This document shows, piece after piece, positions 28,516 through 37,235 of a stretch of 64,000 bases of DNA. The position numbers and the translations under genes were made by a program. The DNA comes from Bacteroidia bacterium. Its GTDB lineage: Bacteria; Bacteroidota; Bacteroidia; B-17B0; Aurantibacillaceae. The stretch covers positions 62,001-126,000 of the forward strand of contig JAIOZA010000003.1 in NCBI GenBank assembly GCA_021740825.1, written 5' to 3'. The notes under the pieces were generated by a model that ran no database searches, had not been told where the DNA came from, and saw nothing but the letters and a program-made list of their open reading frames with translations. Numbering within the stretch: position 1 is the first letter of the stretch; the number at the start of each line of letters is the position of its first letter.

Positions 28516-29520
28516 TTATTTCCCTACTTTACTCCCGTCATAAGCCCATTTTACCCAAATTGCACCCCAAGTAAAACCGCCACCAAAAGCAGATAAAATA
28601 ATATTATCGCCTTTTTTTAATTGCTTTTCATAGTCCCATAATAATAAAGGAATCGTGCCTGCAGTTGTGTTGCCATAGCGCTCAATGTTCATCATCATTT
28701 TATCTGTGCTCAAGCCCATGCGATTGGCTGTTGCTTCGCAAATACGTTTGTTTGCTTGATGTGGAACAAGCCAAGCAATATCATCTGCTGTTAAATTATT
28801 TTTAGTCATAATATCTGCACTCACTTCTGCCATATTTACAACGGCATTTTTAAATACAGTTTGACCTTCTTGATGAACATAATGTAATTTTTTATCAATT
28901 GTTTCGTGCGTCGGTGGCATTAATGAACCGCCTGCTGCTTGATATAAAAAATTTCGCCCAGCGCCATCGCTTTTTAAAATAAAATCCTGAATCCCGCAAT
29001 CATCTTCCGATGGCTCCAGTAATACAGCTCCACCGCCATCACCAAAAATAACACAGGTGGTGCGATCCTCGTAATTTAAAATAGCACTCATTTTATCTAC
29101 GCCAATGGCAATTACTTTTTTATAACGACCTGTTTCAATAAATTGAGATCCTGTAGCTAATGCAAAAATAAATCCTGAACACGCTGCTGACAAATCGTAA
29201 CCCCAAGCATTTTTTGCACCTATTTTATCACAAATTATATTCGCTGTACTCGGAAAAATTAAATCTCCTGTTATAGTTCCAACAATTAACAAATCAATTT
29301 CATCTGCTCCAATGCCACGTTTTTTTAATAATTCTTCTACAGCAAAAACCATCATATCGGAAGTTGCTTTTCCTGGAATGTTTAATACTCGTCTTTCTTT
29401 GATACCAGTTCTAGAGGTAATCCACTCATCGTTAGTGTCTACAAATTTTGCTAATTCATCATTAGTCATTACAAAATCAGGAACGTAACCGCCCACAGCG
29501 GTAATTGCAGCTTTAATCAT
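28516..29520 (-). CDS. fabH: beta-ketoacyl-ACP synthase III (KAS III)
   Basis: Condenses acetyl- or branched acyl-CoA with malonyl-ACP to start type II fatty acid synthesis; cytoplasmic. 334 residues. Catalytic triad visible: Cys114 in SAACSGF, His in VPHQANKRI and Asn in ERYGNTTAGTIP; GDGGGAVLLEP is the glycine-rich family segment. The start ATG overlaps the end of plsX (TAATG at 29520), so plsX-fabH form an operon, as in many bacteria. rpmF, often upstream of plsX, is not present here. Confidence 0.97.
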   Translation of the reverse strand: MIKAAITAVGGYVPDFVMTNDELAKFVDTNDEWITSRTGIKERRVLNIPGKATSDMMVFAVEELLKKRGIGADEIDLLIVGTITGDLIFPSTANIICDKIGAKNAWGYDLSAACSGFIFALATGSQFIETGRYKKVIAIGVDKMSAILNYEDRTTCVIFGDGGGAVLLEPSEDDCGIQDFILKSDGAGRNFLYQAAGGSLMPPTHETIDKKLHYVHQEGQTVFKNAVVNMAEVSADIMTKNNLTADDIAWLVPHQANKRICEATANRMGLSTDKMMMNIERYGNTTAGTIPLLLWDYEKQLKKGDNIILSAFGGGFTWGAIWVKWAYDGSKVGK

Positions 29521-30458
29521 TATTGAAATACGGTTTTAATTTTTTCGTTCAAGTTTGCTTCTATAATATCTTTACTTAAAACTAACATGTTTTTAAATGC
29601 TAATGGACTTGATTTACCATGCGCAATCATCACATTGGAGTTAACTCCTAATATTGGAGTTCCACCATATAGTTCATAATTAAATTGGTTAAAATAACTG
29701 TCGTTTATGTCACGCTTTTTAATCATGGAATAAAATGCTTCAGCTGTTTTTAAAAATACATTACCTGTAAATCCTTCGCAAACAATCACGTCTGCTTTAT
29801 CTCCAAAAGCTTCTGATCCTTCAATATTTCCAATAAAGTTAAAATCTTTAGTATCTTTCATTAACGAATGAGCAGCCTGCGCAACTAAATTTCCTTTTTC
29901 CGGCTCTTCGCCAATATTTAAGAGTCCTACTTTAGGGTTATTTATTTTGTACACTTCCTTTGCAAATATAGAACCTAAGATAGCAAACTGATAAAGTACA
30001 TCAGGTTTACAATCTGCATTAGTTCCAACATCTAAAATAATTCCAAATCCCCCATTTTCTTTTGGCAAAAGCGAAGTAATGCATGGGCGAATAACTCCAG
30101 GAACAGCTTTTACTGAAAACATTGATCCAACTAACATAGCACCAGTATTTCCGCCGCTTCCAAAACATTGAATCGTATTTTCTTTTAATAATTTAAAGCC
30201 AATAGAAATACTGCTGTGCGGCTTTTGAGCTAGAGCTTTGGTTGGATGTTCGCCCATTTCAATCACATCAGTAGCGTGAATAAATTCAAATTTATCTTCG
30301 GCAACCCCTTTTTCTTTGAGGTAATTTTTTGCTTTTTCGCTATCTCCAATTAAAACAATGGTAACATTTGAAGGTAGAGATTCTAAAGCCATAATGGCTC
30401 CATCTAAACAATTTTTCGGAGCAAAATCTCCGCCCATTATATCTAATCCAATCTTCAT
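29520..30458 (-). CDS. plsX: phosphate acyltransferase PlsX
   Basis: Makes acyl-phosphate from acyl-ACP for phospholipid synthesis; peripheral membrane or cytoplasmic. 312 residues. Seen: IGLDIMGGDFAPKNCLDGAI at the N-terminus, KPHSSISIGFKLLKE, GSGGNTGAMLVGSMF, LDVGTNADCKP, and NIGEEPEKGN, all family hallmarks. First gene of the plsX-fabH pair; the 262-base divergent gap to sufE holds its promoter, which I could not assign. Confidence 0.97.
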   Translation of the reverse strand: MKIGLDIMGGDFAPKNCLDGAIMALESLPSNVTIVLIGDSEKAKNYLKEKGVAEDKFEFIHATDVIEMGEHPTKALAQKPHSSISIGFKLLKENTIQCFGSGGNTGAMLVGSMFSVKAVPGVIRPCITSLLPKENGGFGIILDVGTNADCKPDVLYQFAILGSIFAKEVYKINNPKVGLLNIGEEPEKGNLVAQAAHSLMKDTKDFNFIGNIEGSEAFGDKADVIVCEGFTGNVFLKTAEAFYSMIKKRDINDSYFNQFNYELYGGTPILGVNSNVMIAHGKSSPLAFKNMLVLSKDIIEANLNEKIKTVFQ

Positions 30459-30723
30459 AGGTAATTTTTCTTGGTTTCTATTTGTCGAATATTACTGAAC
30501 AATAGTATAATTTACTCTATTGTTTTAGTAAGTAAAAGTCTTTCAAAATAAATCATCTAAGCAAATAAATTCCGTTTAATAATGCAATTATAAATAGGCA
30601 AAGTTATTAACCTTAGCCGTTCAATACTAAGTATTCTGATTATCAGCGTATTATTAATCCAAAAATAATTGATTATACACATTTTAAAATAGATTTATTG
30701 AGCCAAAAAATAAAAATTGATTG

Positions 30724-30731
30724 TACTTTTG
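30724..30731 (+). promoter_or_regulatory. -7 promoter element for sufE
   Basis: TACTTTTG, a full TAnnTTTG match ending five bases before the sufE ATG (30736). The predicted first transcribed base is at or beside the A of the ATG, implying a leaderless message. The in-frame TTG at 30721 lies upstream of this box. Confidence 0.65.
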
Positions 30732-30735
30732 CCAA

Positions 30736-31149
30736 ATGCGTATTGTTGATATAGAAAATGAAATTATTGAAGAGTTCGAACTATTTGGCGACGATTGGGA
30801 AGGAAAGTATGAGCATTTAATAGAATTAGGAAAATCACTTCCTAAAATTGTAGACACTTTAAAAACAGAAGATCGAATCATAAAAGGTTGTCAGAGTAAA
30901 GTATGGTTACATTCTGAAAAAAAAGATGGAGAAATTATTTATACAGCCGATAGTGATGCTATTATTACAAAAGGTATGGTGGCATTAATGATCAGAGTAT
31001 TATCGCATCAAAAACCGCAAGATATTTTAGCAGCTAACTTAGATTTTATAAATAAAATTGGATTAACAGAACACCTGTCGCCTACCAGAGCCAATGGATT
31101 GTTAAGTATGATTAAGCAAATGAAATTAGATGCCATGGCACTAAGCTAA
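30736..31149 (+). CDS. sufE: SufE-like cysteine desulfuration protein
   Basis: Accepts sulfur from the cysteine desulfurase SufS for iron-sulfur cluster assembly; cytoplasmic. 137 residues from the ATG at 30736. Seen: FELFGDDWEGKYEHLIELGK, then IKGCQSKVW with sulfur-accepting Cys52 (Cys51 in E. coli SufE), and the C-terminal FINKIGLTEHLSPTRANGL segment. No other suf gene is in the window. Transcribed divergently from plsX and followed by an EamA transporter after a 91-base gap. Confidence 0.95.
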   Translation: MRIVDIENEIIEEFELFGDDWEGKYEHLIELGKSLPKIVDTLKTEDRIIKGCQSKVWLHSEKKDGEIIYTADSDAIITKGMVALMIRVLSHQKPQDILAANLDFINKIGLTEHLSPTRANGLLSMIKQMKLDAMALS

Positions 31150-31240
31150 TTAATTTATGAAATGGCGCTGAGCTGCATAAAAAACACAATCAATAGTAAT
31201 AAATATATGTTTCGAATATTGAAACATCTAATTCCCACAA

Positions 31241-32140
31241 ATGAATAAAAAAGCACTTTCTTGGTTTATATTAATTGCGCTGTCATTAGTGTGGGGTAGT
31301 TCTTTTATTTTAATGAAACAGGGTTTGGTTGCATTTAGTAGTGATGAAGTAGCTGGATTAAGAATTTCAATAGCATCTATCATTATGTTTCCTTTTTTAA
31401 TAAAGCACCATAAAATAGATTTAAAAACTAATTTAAAAGGATTGCTCTTAATGGGAGTTTTTGGAAATTTAATTCCGGCATTTTTATTTACGAAAGCTGA
31501 AACTCAAATTAGCAGCAGTTTAACTGGTATGTTAAATGCTTTAACTCCAATGTTTACAATAATAGTTGGGATGATTGCTTTTAATCAAAAGATAAATAAA
31601 AACCAATTCATTGGAGTTTTAATTGGATTTGCGGGCGCCATTGCTTTAATAACTTTAGGCGAAAACCAGAATGACCAAACTAAAAATGTAATGTACTGCT
31701 TACTAGTTGCTGCCGCCACATTATGTTATGCAGTTAGCGTAAATGCTATTAAAGCTTATTTAGGAAAGGTGAATTCATTAACGGCTACCGTTTGGTCTTT
31801 TAGTATCATTGGTCCAATGGCAGCAATTTATTTATTTTGTTTTACAGATTTCATTAATCACGCTTATAACCATCCTGAAGGATTAAGATCACTAACTTAT
31901 ATTAGCATTCTAGCAATTTTCGGTTCTGCAATTTCTGTAGTAGTATTTAACACCTTAATAAAACTTTCTGGTTCTATTTTTGCCTCTAGCTGTACCTATT
32001 TAATTCCAATAGTAGCAATAGGTTGGGGTTATTTTGATGGTGAAATCATAAATTTATTTCAAATATTGGCCGTTATTGTTATTATTGCTGGTATTTGGCT
32101 GATTAATTCTAGCGCAAAACCAACAATAGAAAAAACCTAA
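31241..32140 (+). CDS. EamA/DMT-superfamily transporter
   Basis: 299 residues with ten predicted membrane helices arranged as two EamA repeats of five. LSLVWGSSFILMKQGL at the N-terminus and ETQISSSLTGMLNALTPMFT in the first repeat are characteristic. Inner-membrane drug/metabolite exporter or permease; substrate unknown. Between sufE and rplU on the same strand, with its own gaps of 91 and 168 bases. Confidence 0.93.
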   Translation: MNKKALSWFILIALSLVWGSSFILMKQGLVAFSSDEVAGLRISIASIIMFPFLIKHHKIDLKTNLKGLLLMGVFGNLIPAFLFTKAETQISSSLTGMLNALTPMFTIIVGMIAFNQKINKNQFIGVLIGFAGAIALITLGENQNDQTKNVMYCLLVAAATLCYAVSVNAIKAYLGKVNSLTATVWSFSIIGPMAAIYLFCFTDFINHAYNHPEGLRSLTYISILAIFGSAISVVVFNTLIKLSGSIFASSCTYLIPIVAIGWGYFDGEIINLFQILAVIVIIAGIWLINSSAKPTIEKT

Positions 32141-32238
32141 CCAATTGATAATTAGTACTTTATTAATTAATATTAATTCTTATCACGCTAAGGCCATATA
32201 TTTAATAGGTATTTATACGAAATTAAGTCCGCAAAATC

Positions 32239-32269
32239 TTTGGCAGATTGAAAAAACCACTTATCTTTG
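32239..32269 (+). promoter_or_regulatory. promoter of rplU-rpmA (-33 TTTG, -7 TATCTTTG)
   Basis: TTTG at 32239-32242, a 19-base spacer, then TATCTTTG at 32262-32269: the best full match to the Bacteroidota promoter in this window. The leader to the rplU ATG (32309) is about 35 bases and A/T-rich. Confidence 0.85.
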
Positions 32270-32308
32270 CCGTCCTTAAAAAATTATTAACAATTAAAAT
32301 TAACACTC

Positions 32309-32782
32309 ATGTATGCAATTGTAGAAATAGCAGGGCAACAATTTAAAGTGGAACGAGGCAACAAAGTTTACGTTCACCGCCTAGATGCTAACGAAGGTGC
32401 TAAAGTGGAGTTTGACAAAGTTTTCTTAATCGAAAATGATGGAAAAATTTCTATTGGAAGCCCAACTGTAGATGGCGCAAAGGTTGCTGCCACAGTAATT
32501 GAACACTTAAAAGGCGATAAAGTTATTGTATTTAAGAAAAAACGCCGTAAAGGTTACCAAAAATGGAATAACCACCGTCAATTTTTAACACAAATCTTAA
32601 TTCAAGGTATTCTTAACAAAGGAGAAACTGTAAAAGAAGAATTAACGGCTGAAAAAGCAGTACGTAAAACTTTATCTCCAAGCCAAAGAAATCCAGTTGT
32701 TAAAACTGAAGAAGTTGTTGAGAAAAAAGCACCTGCTAAAAAAGCAGCAGCTAAAAAAGCATCTAAGAAAACTGAAGCATAA
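32309..32782 (+). CDS. rplU: 50S ribosomal protein bL21 with basic C-terminal tail
   Basis: 157 residues. The first 103 or so are a normal bL21 ([50 protein letters not shown]). The remaining 50 or so residues form a lineage-specific tail rich in Lys, Ala and Glu, ending in [19 protein letters not shown]. Binds 23S rRNA. First gene of the rplU-rpmA operon, 82 bases before rpmA. Confidence 0.97.
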   Translation: MYAIVEIAGQQFKVERGNKVYVHRLDANEGAKVEFDKVFLIENDGKISIGSPTVDGAKVAATVIEHLKGDKVIVFKKKRRKGYQKWNNHRQFLTQILIQGILNKGETVKEELTAEKAVRKTLSPSQRNPVVKTEEVVEKKAPAKKAAAKKASKKTEA

Positions 32783-32864
32783 AAACAGGTTTAAGTTGTA
32801 AGTGTTTAGTTTTAAATAAAACACAGTACTTAAAACTCATAACTAAATAAAAAACTAAAAGAAA

Positions 32865-33125
32865 ATGGCACATAAAAAAGGAGCGGGCTCCACAAACAAT
32901 GGTCGCGAATCACACAGTAAGCGTTTAGGCGTTAAAATATTTGGTGGTCAAGCTTGTATTTCTGGTAACATTATTGTTCGCCAACGTGGTACAAAACATA
33001 ACCCAGGTTTAAATGTTGGTCTTGGAAAAGATCATACATTATATGCTTTAATTGACGGTAAAGTTGTTTTCAAAAAGAAAGCAGATGACCGATCATACGT
33101 TTCAGTTGTTCCTGTAGAGGCATAA
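32865..33125 (+). CDS. rpmA: 50S ribosomal protein bL27
   Basis: 86 residues. Seen: [40 protein letters not shown] and [20 protein letters not shown]. The N-terminal tail reaches towards the peptidyl-transferase centre. There is no Firmicutes-type cleaved N-terminal extension. Second gene of rplU-rpmA, followed by a terminator. Confidence 0.98.
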   Translation: MAHKKGAGSTNNGRESHSKRLGVKIFGGQACISGNIIVRQRGTKHNPGLNVGLGKDHTLYALIDGKVVFKKKADDRSYVSVVPVEA

Positions 33126-33149
33126 CAAGAAACCTATTTTTAGAACTTG

Positions 33150-33183
33150 AAGCCCTTCCGCCAGCTGGCGGATCGGCTTTTTG
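33150..33183 (+). terminator. terminator after rpmA
   Basis: Outer arms AAGCC / GGCTT enclose a perfect 14-base palindrome CCGCCAGCTGGCGG (33158-33171); five T follow from 33178. Confidence 0.8.
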
Positions 33184-33210
33184 TGTTTTAATGAAGTATT
33201 TTAATTTATT

Positions 33211-33394
33211 TATAGAACGCTGATAACGCAGATTTTTTTATGATTAGTTAAGATTTCTTAAATTAGTTTTTAAATTTTGTAATGCCAACACATAATAGGA
33301 TTTTAGAAAATTAACGATGAGTTGAGATAATTAAAAATCACAAAACACAAAAATCATTTTTTATCATAATTATCAGTGTCATCTGCGCTCCATA
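33211..33394. repeat. short inverted-repeat element (MITE-like), copy B
   Basis: Left end ATAGAACGCTGATAACGCAG (33212-33231) and right end TCAGTGTCATCTGCGCTCCA (33373-33392) are imperfect inverted repeats. Both match the core found at 62041-62573, in opposite orientations. About 180 bases, no coding capacity. With the rpmA terminator it accounts for the 333-base rpmA-serS gap. Confidence 0.65.
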
Positions 33395-33458
33395 TTTAAA
33401 ATAATATTTTTTATTAATACATTACAAAGATTAAATTTACTCTTTCAAATAAAATACC

Positions 33459-34733
33459 ATGTTACAACTTAGTTATATTCAAGATAATACAGAAGACGTT
33501 TTAAAGCGTTTGGCCATTAAAAATTTTAAAGATGCTGAACGTATTATCAACTCAGTTATTGAATTAGATAATAACAGAAAAGCAGCTCAGCGCCAAGCTG
33601 ATGATACAAAAGCAGAAGCTAATGCACTAGCCAAGCAGATTGGTGAAATGATGAAGTCTGGAAAAAAAGATGATGCAGAAGTTTTGAAAGCAAAAACGGC
33701 CGAACTAAAATTGAATGAAAAGCAATTTGATGAAACTTTAAAAAACATTGAAGCTGAAATTTATAAATTATTAGTAACGGTTCCCAACTTACCTAACTTA
33801 ACAGTTCCGGTTGGTAAAACACCTGAAGATAATGAAGTAGTAAACCAACATGGCGCTATTCCGGTTTTGCATGCAGCAGCAACTCCTCATTGGGAATTAA
33901 CAACCAAATACGATTTAATTGATTTTGAGCTAGGTGTAAAATTAACAGGAGCTGGTTTCCCCGTTTATAAAGGAAAAGGAGCAAAATTACAACGCGCATT
34001 AATTAATTATTTTTTAGATAAGGCAACTGCTGCTGGCTATAACGAAGTGCAAGTTCCTATTTTAGTAAATGCAGATAGCGGATACGGAACGGGTCAACTA
34101 CCTGATAAAGAAGGGCAAATGTACCACTGCCAAGTGGATGATTTATATTTAATTCCAACTGCTGAGGTGCCAATTACTAATATGTACCGAGAGGTAATTT
34201 TAAAGGAAAGTGATTTGCCAATTAAAAATTGTGGCTACACGCCTTGTTTTAGAAGAGAAGCGGGAAGCTACGGAAAAGATGTACGTGGTTTAAATCGTTT
34301 ACACCAATTTGATAAAGTAGAAATTGTGCAAATTGTAGCTCCTGAAAACTCATACAAGACTCTAGAAATTATGAGAGAATTTGTTTGTAGCTTATTGCAA
34401 GAATTAGAATTGCCTTACCGTACTTTAAAACTATGTGGAGGAGATATGAGTTTTGGTTCAGCTTTAACTTATGATTTAGAAGTATGGAGCACAGCACAAG
34501 CGCGTTGGTTAGAAGTAAGTTCTGTATCTAATTTCGAAACATTTCAAACTAACCGATTAAAATGCCGTTATAAAGATGCAAACGGAAAAACACAATTAGC
34601 TCATAGTTTAAACGGCAGCGCATTAGCATTGCCTCGCATTGTGGCATCTCTTTTAGAAAATAATCAAACGGAAGAGGGTATAAAAATCCCTAAAGCATTA
34701 GTGCCTTACACCGGCTTTGATATGATTAATTAA
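33459..34733 (+). CDS. serS: serine--tRNA ligase
   Basis: Class II synthetase charging tRNA-Ser, cytoplasmic. 424 residues. N-terminal coiled-coil arm at about 30-105 that binds the tRNA variable arm. Catalytic core with motif 2 (TPCFRREAGSYGKDVRGLNR), the YLIPTAEVPITNM segment, and motif 3 (LNGSALALPRIVASLLENNQ). Starts at ATG 33459; monocistronic by position, followed by tRNA-Leu. Confidence 0.97.
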   Translation: MLQLSYIQDNTEDVLKRLAIKNFKDAERIINSVIELDNNRKAAQRQADDTKAEANALAKQIGEMMKSGKKDDAEVLKAKTAELKLNEKQFDETLKNIEAEIYKLLVTVPNLPNLTVPVGKTPEDNEVVNQHGAIPVLHAAATPHWELTTKYDLIDFELGVKLTGAGFPVYKGKGAKLQRALINYFLDKATAAGYNEVQVPILVNADSGYGTGQLPDKEGQMYHCQVDDLYLIPTAEVPITNMYREVILKESDLPIKNCGYTPCFRREAGSYGKDVRGLNRLHQFDKVEIVQIVAPENSYKTLEIMREFVCSLLQELELPYRTLKLCGGDMSFGSALTYDLEVWSTAQARWLEVSSVSNFETFQTNRLKCRYKDANGKTQLAHSLNGSALALPRIVASLLENNQTEEGIKIPKALVPYTGFDMIN

Positions 34734-34821
34734 GCGATGAAAATAGCAACTCAGTAAACTTTATTTAAAATATAATTTAACAGCAATTATTCAAGTTAGA
34801 TGCACTAGTGCCATGGTTTAA

Positions 34822-34853
34822 CTTGTATAATTTAATAAACTTAATTATATTTG
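34822..34853 (+). promoter_or_regulatory. promoter of tRNA-Leu
   Basis: CTTG at 34822-34825, a 20-base spacer, then TATATTTG at 34846-34853. The tRNA begins ten bases later, as expected for a short 5' leader. Confidence 0.75.
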
Positions 34854-34862
34854 CGCAGTAAT

Positions 34863-34942
34863 GCACACGTGGCGTAATTGGTAGCCGCGCCAGACTTAGG
34901 ATCTGGTCCGCAAGGGTGGGGGTTCGAGTCCCTTCGTGTGTA
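34863..34942 (+). tRNA. tRNA-Leu (anticodon UAG)
   Basis: 80 bases. The acceptor arm pairs GCACACG (34863-34869) with CGTGTGT (34935-34941), the outermost pair being G-U; discriminator A34942. The anticodon arm is CCAGA, CTTAGGA, TCTGG with anticodon TAG. A long variable arm and T loop TTCGAGT follow, as in class II tRNAs. CCA is not encoded. Reads CUN leucine codons. Confidence 0.95.
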
Positions 34943-34943
34943 C

Positions 34944-34976
34944 AAAAAATGCCTTTCAATTTGAAAGGCATTTTTT
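34944..34976. terminator. terminator after tRNA-Leu (bidirectional)
   Basis: Perfect 15-bp stem: 34944-34958 (AAAAAATGCCTTTCA) with 34962-34976, loop ATT. A and T runs on both sides suit both the tRNA and the convergent VWA gene ending at 35004. Confidence 0.92.
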
Positions 34977-35003
34977 ATTTTTACTCATTTAATTCTTTGC
35001 AAT

Positions 35004-36179
35004 TTACTTTTCAACTTTGTAACCCTTGACGCTTGCTAACGTAATTATAGAACTTTTAATTGCTGAACCTAAATCATCTTGTTTCGTATTTTGATTTGAT
35101 TTTTCTGCAATGTACTTTTGGCGCTTTACAGCTAATAAACCAATTTCTTTTTGAATGACATCACGTTCTTTTGCCTTTGCTAAAACTAGTGTCTTAATTT
35201 CTTCTTTGCTTTTATTTTTATATTCTTCTGGTAAATCCTCTGTTTTAATTTTATCTAAATTATTTTCATTGTCTTTTACATTATCTACCAAATCCCATGT
35301 TGAGTTTTTGTACACGGCTTTACTTTTAGTAAGCACTCTTTCGGTAGCATTAGCTTGAGAAATACTGCTGGCATTAGCATCTTCTTTTGCCTGACTTTGC
35401 TTTTTTAAATGACCTTGTTTACCATAACCAATATAGGTTTTATTTAATTTATCGTTGCAAGCATTAATCTGGCTATCGTATGGAGTTTGTATATATTCTA
35501 TTTTTACATCTGAATCTATATTAAAGTACTTGCCTTTTCCTTTTGCAGCGCCATCTTCCCATAACAATGAGATGCCTTCTTTTTTATCCCCACAAAAAAT
35601 AGTGTTTATATAAATATTACTTTTTACTGCACTACTAATAACTTCTTTGTAATTTATATTTCCTTGGTTAAAGCCTTCGTTACCTGCTATATAAACTAAT
35701 TTCATTGTATTTGCTCCATCATCCCATTTTAACTCTTTTACTGAGCTATGAATTACAGCGCCACAATATTCGCTTCCGCCGTTGGTTTTTAAGGCAAATA
35801 ATTTTTCTGATATTAAATCTAAATCAGTGGTTAATGCAGTAACTTGTCGTATATAATTATTTCTAACTGATAATCCATCGTTGCCATATTCGTATAAAGC
35901 AATTTCAATTACAGGAGTTTTTCCTTGATACTTTAACGTGGTTAGGGTATTTACAATATCCCATAGTCTAGATTTAGCTTGTTCAATTAATCCATCCATA
36001 CTATTAGAAGTATCAAAAAGTAAAGCAACTTGAATTTTAGAATTTCCGTCAGGCGGATTTATCCTGTACGTTAATCCTAAATGAGAACTAACCGAATTGA
36101 GATTATTTTTTGATGAAGCCTGTCCTTCAGAAGCTAAAATCATCAAAGTAATTACTGTTAAGATTGTTAGATTTTTCAT
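35004..36179 (-). CDS. exported von Willebrand factor A domain protein
   Basis: 391 residues. Signal peptide at the N-terminus (MKNLTILTVITLMILASEGQ). The VWA domain runs from about residue 48 to 220, with the metal-binding DxSxS motif as Asp56-Thr-Ser58-Asn-Ser60. After it comes a charged region with coiled-coil-like stretches (KSKEEIKTLVLAKAKERDVI). Predicted periplasmic or surface-exposed; ligand unknown. Next to, and on the same strand as, a SIMPL-domain protein 97 bases upstream. No MoxR ATPase gene is nearby, so it is not an obvious MoxR/VWA chaperone system. Confidence 0.85.
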   Translation of the reverse strand: MKNLTILTVITLMILASEGQASSKNNLNSVSSHLGLTYRINPPDGNSKIQVALLFDTSNSMDGLIEQAKSRLWDIVNTLTTLKYQGKTPVIEIALYEYGNDGLSVRNNYIRQVTALTTDLDLISEKLFALKTNGGSEYCGAVIHSSVKELKWDDGANTMKLVYIAGNEGFNQGNINYKEVISSAVKSNIYINTIFCGDKKEGISLLWEDGAAKGKGKYFNIDSDVKIEYIQTPYDSQINACNDKLNKTYIGYGKQGHLKKQSQAKEDANASSISQANATERVLTKSKAVYKNSTWDLVDNVKDNENNLDKIKTEDLPEEYKNKSKEEIKTLVLAKAKERDVIQKEIGLLAVKRQKYIAEKSNQNTKQDDLGSAIKSSIITLASVKGYKVEK

Positions 36180-36276
36180 AATAATTGTTTTTTAGGTTTA
36201 TAATTTAAGAGAATTGTATTGATGTGTTTTATTATAAGAGTATAGAAAGGATGTTTTTCCATAACCACATTTAAAA

Positions 36277-37098
36277 TTATTTTATTTCAAAAACCGCTTT
36301 TATCTCGTATCGTAGTTTTATTTTTGATAAACCACCTAGCCCACTATTTTCATTATTGTCATTTCCGGTGTTTACACTTCCGGAATTCATTGAAGAATTT
36401 GAACTCATAGACGAATTGCTAGTTGAATTATTTATTCCATTATTGTAATATGGATTATCCCAATGCCAATAATATGGATAGGTTCTGCCGCCATAATTTT
36501 TTTCATTTTTATCGGCATTTACTTCTTCAATAGAAACAACATGCCCTACTTTTTCATCAATAGCTTCTAATAAATAGGTTGCTTTTTCTTTAGCCATTCT
36601 GATGGCTTCTTTTTTAACTTCTTTCCGGTAAACCTGAATATCTTTATTTGTTGTAGCAGATATGGTTATATTTTGAACCCAGCTTTTGTTTAAATCCTTT
36701 ACAAAGTCTAAAAAATCAAGTTTCGAATTAATTTTTAGCTTGTATGTTTGGTAAACATAACCCGCATTGCGATAATACCACCACCAATACCAATGGTACC
36801 AATCATTGTAACCTATTTGATTTTTAAATGCTAATTCAGAATCTGGGATGCCATGCTTTTTGCAGATATCCATCAGTTCATTTTCGTGTTTTTCAAAATT
36901 TCCCCTTTCGGAATAAACGGTAATGGTTAATTCTACTTGATCAGGTTCAACACTCATTTCGGCACTACCTATTACGGTTATTAATTTTGGCAGCATATTA
37001 TTGCTTGTTGGTTGCCCCATTAATGATTTGGTATTTATAATGAGTAAAAGCACTATGGCACTAAGGCTAATAATGGTAAAGAGTTTAATTGATTTCAT
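36277..37098 (-). CDS. exported SIMPL-domain (DUF541) protein
   Basis: 273 residues, with a signal peptide or anchor in the first 28 or so residues. The SIMPL fold is recognisable from ITVIGSAEMSVEPDQVELTI at about 41-60, through a Tyr/Trp-rich loop (WYHWYWWWYYRNAGY), to the alpha-helical KEAIRMAKEKATYLLEAIDE segment. A low-complexity Asn/Ser/Gly-rich linker lies near residues 220-255. The family includes oxidative-stress and signalling-related periplasmic proteins, but its biochemical role is unsettled. Upstream of the VWA gene and divergent from a kinase operon. Confidence 0.87.
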   Translation of the reverse strand: MKSIKLFTIISLSAIVLLLIINTKSLMGQPTSNNMLPKLITVIGSAEMSVEPDQVELTITVYSERGNFEKHENELMDICKKHGIPDSELAFKNQIGYNDWYHWYWWWYYRNAGYVYQTYKLKINSKLDFLDFVKDLNKSWVQNITISATTNKDIQVYRKEVKKEAIRMAKEKATYLLEAIDEKVGHVVSIEEVNADKNEKNYGGRTYPYYWHWDNPYYNNGINNSTSNSSMSSNSSMNSGSVNTGNDNNENSGLGGLSKIKLRYEIKAVFEIK

Positions 37099-37123
37099 AA
37101 TTTTAAAGTTTAAAGGTTTTCGT

Positions 37124-37131
37124 CAAAATTA
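37124..37131 (-). promoter_or_regulatory. possible -7 promoter element for the SIMPL gene
   Basis: On the minus strand this reads TAATTTTG (TAnnTTTG), 26 bases upstream of the ATG at 37098. Confidence 0.45.
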
Positions 37132-37175
37132 GGGGTGTTTAAAGAGCTAAAATTGCAGACTTGGTGTAATTGGCT

Positions 37176-37235
37176 TTTCACTTTGTGAAATGGATTGTGA
37201 AAGCAAATTAAATTGAGTTATTTTACTTTGTGAAA
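37176..37235. promoter_or_regulatory. repeated palindromic motif upstream of the kinase operon
   Basis: TTTCACTTTGTGAAA (37176-37190) is an inverted repeat with a three-base centre. TTTTACTTTGTGAAA (37221-37235) repeats it with one mismatch, 45 bases on and overlapping the predicted GTG start. A half copy, ATTGTGAAA (37194-37202), lies between. Could be an operator in the divergent SIMPL/kinase control region; no regulator can be named. Confidence 0.4.

Noticed and set aside
34777-34971. Minus-strand open frame of 64 codons across tRNA-Leu
   Set aside because: It is the antisense of the tRNA and its terminator; such frames (with HEGTRTPTLAD) are a well-known false annotation.
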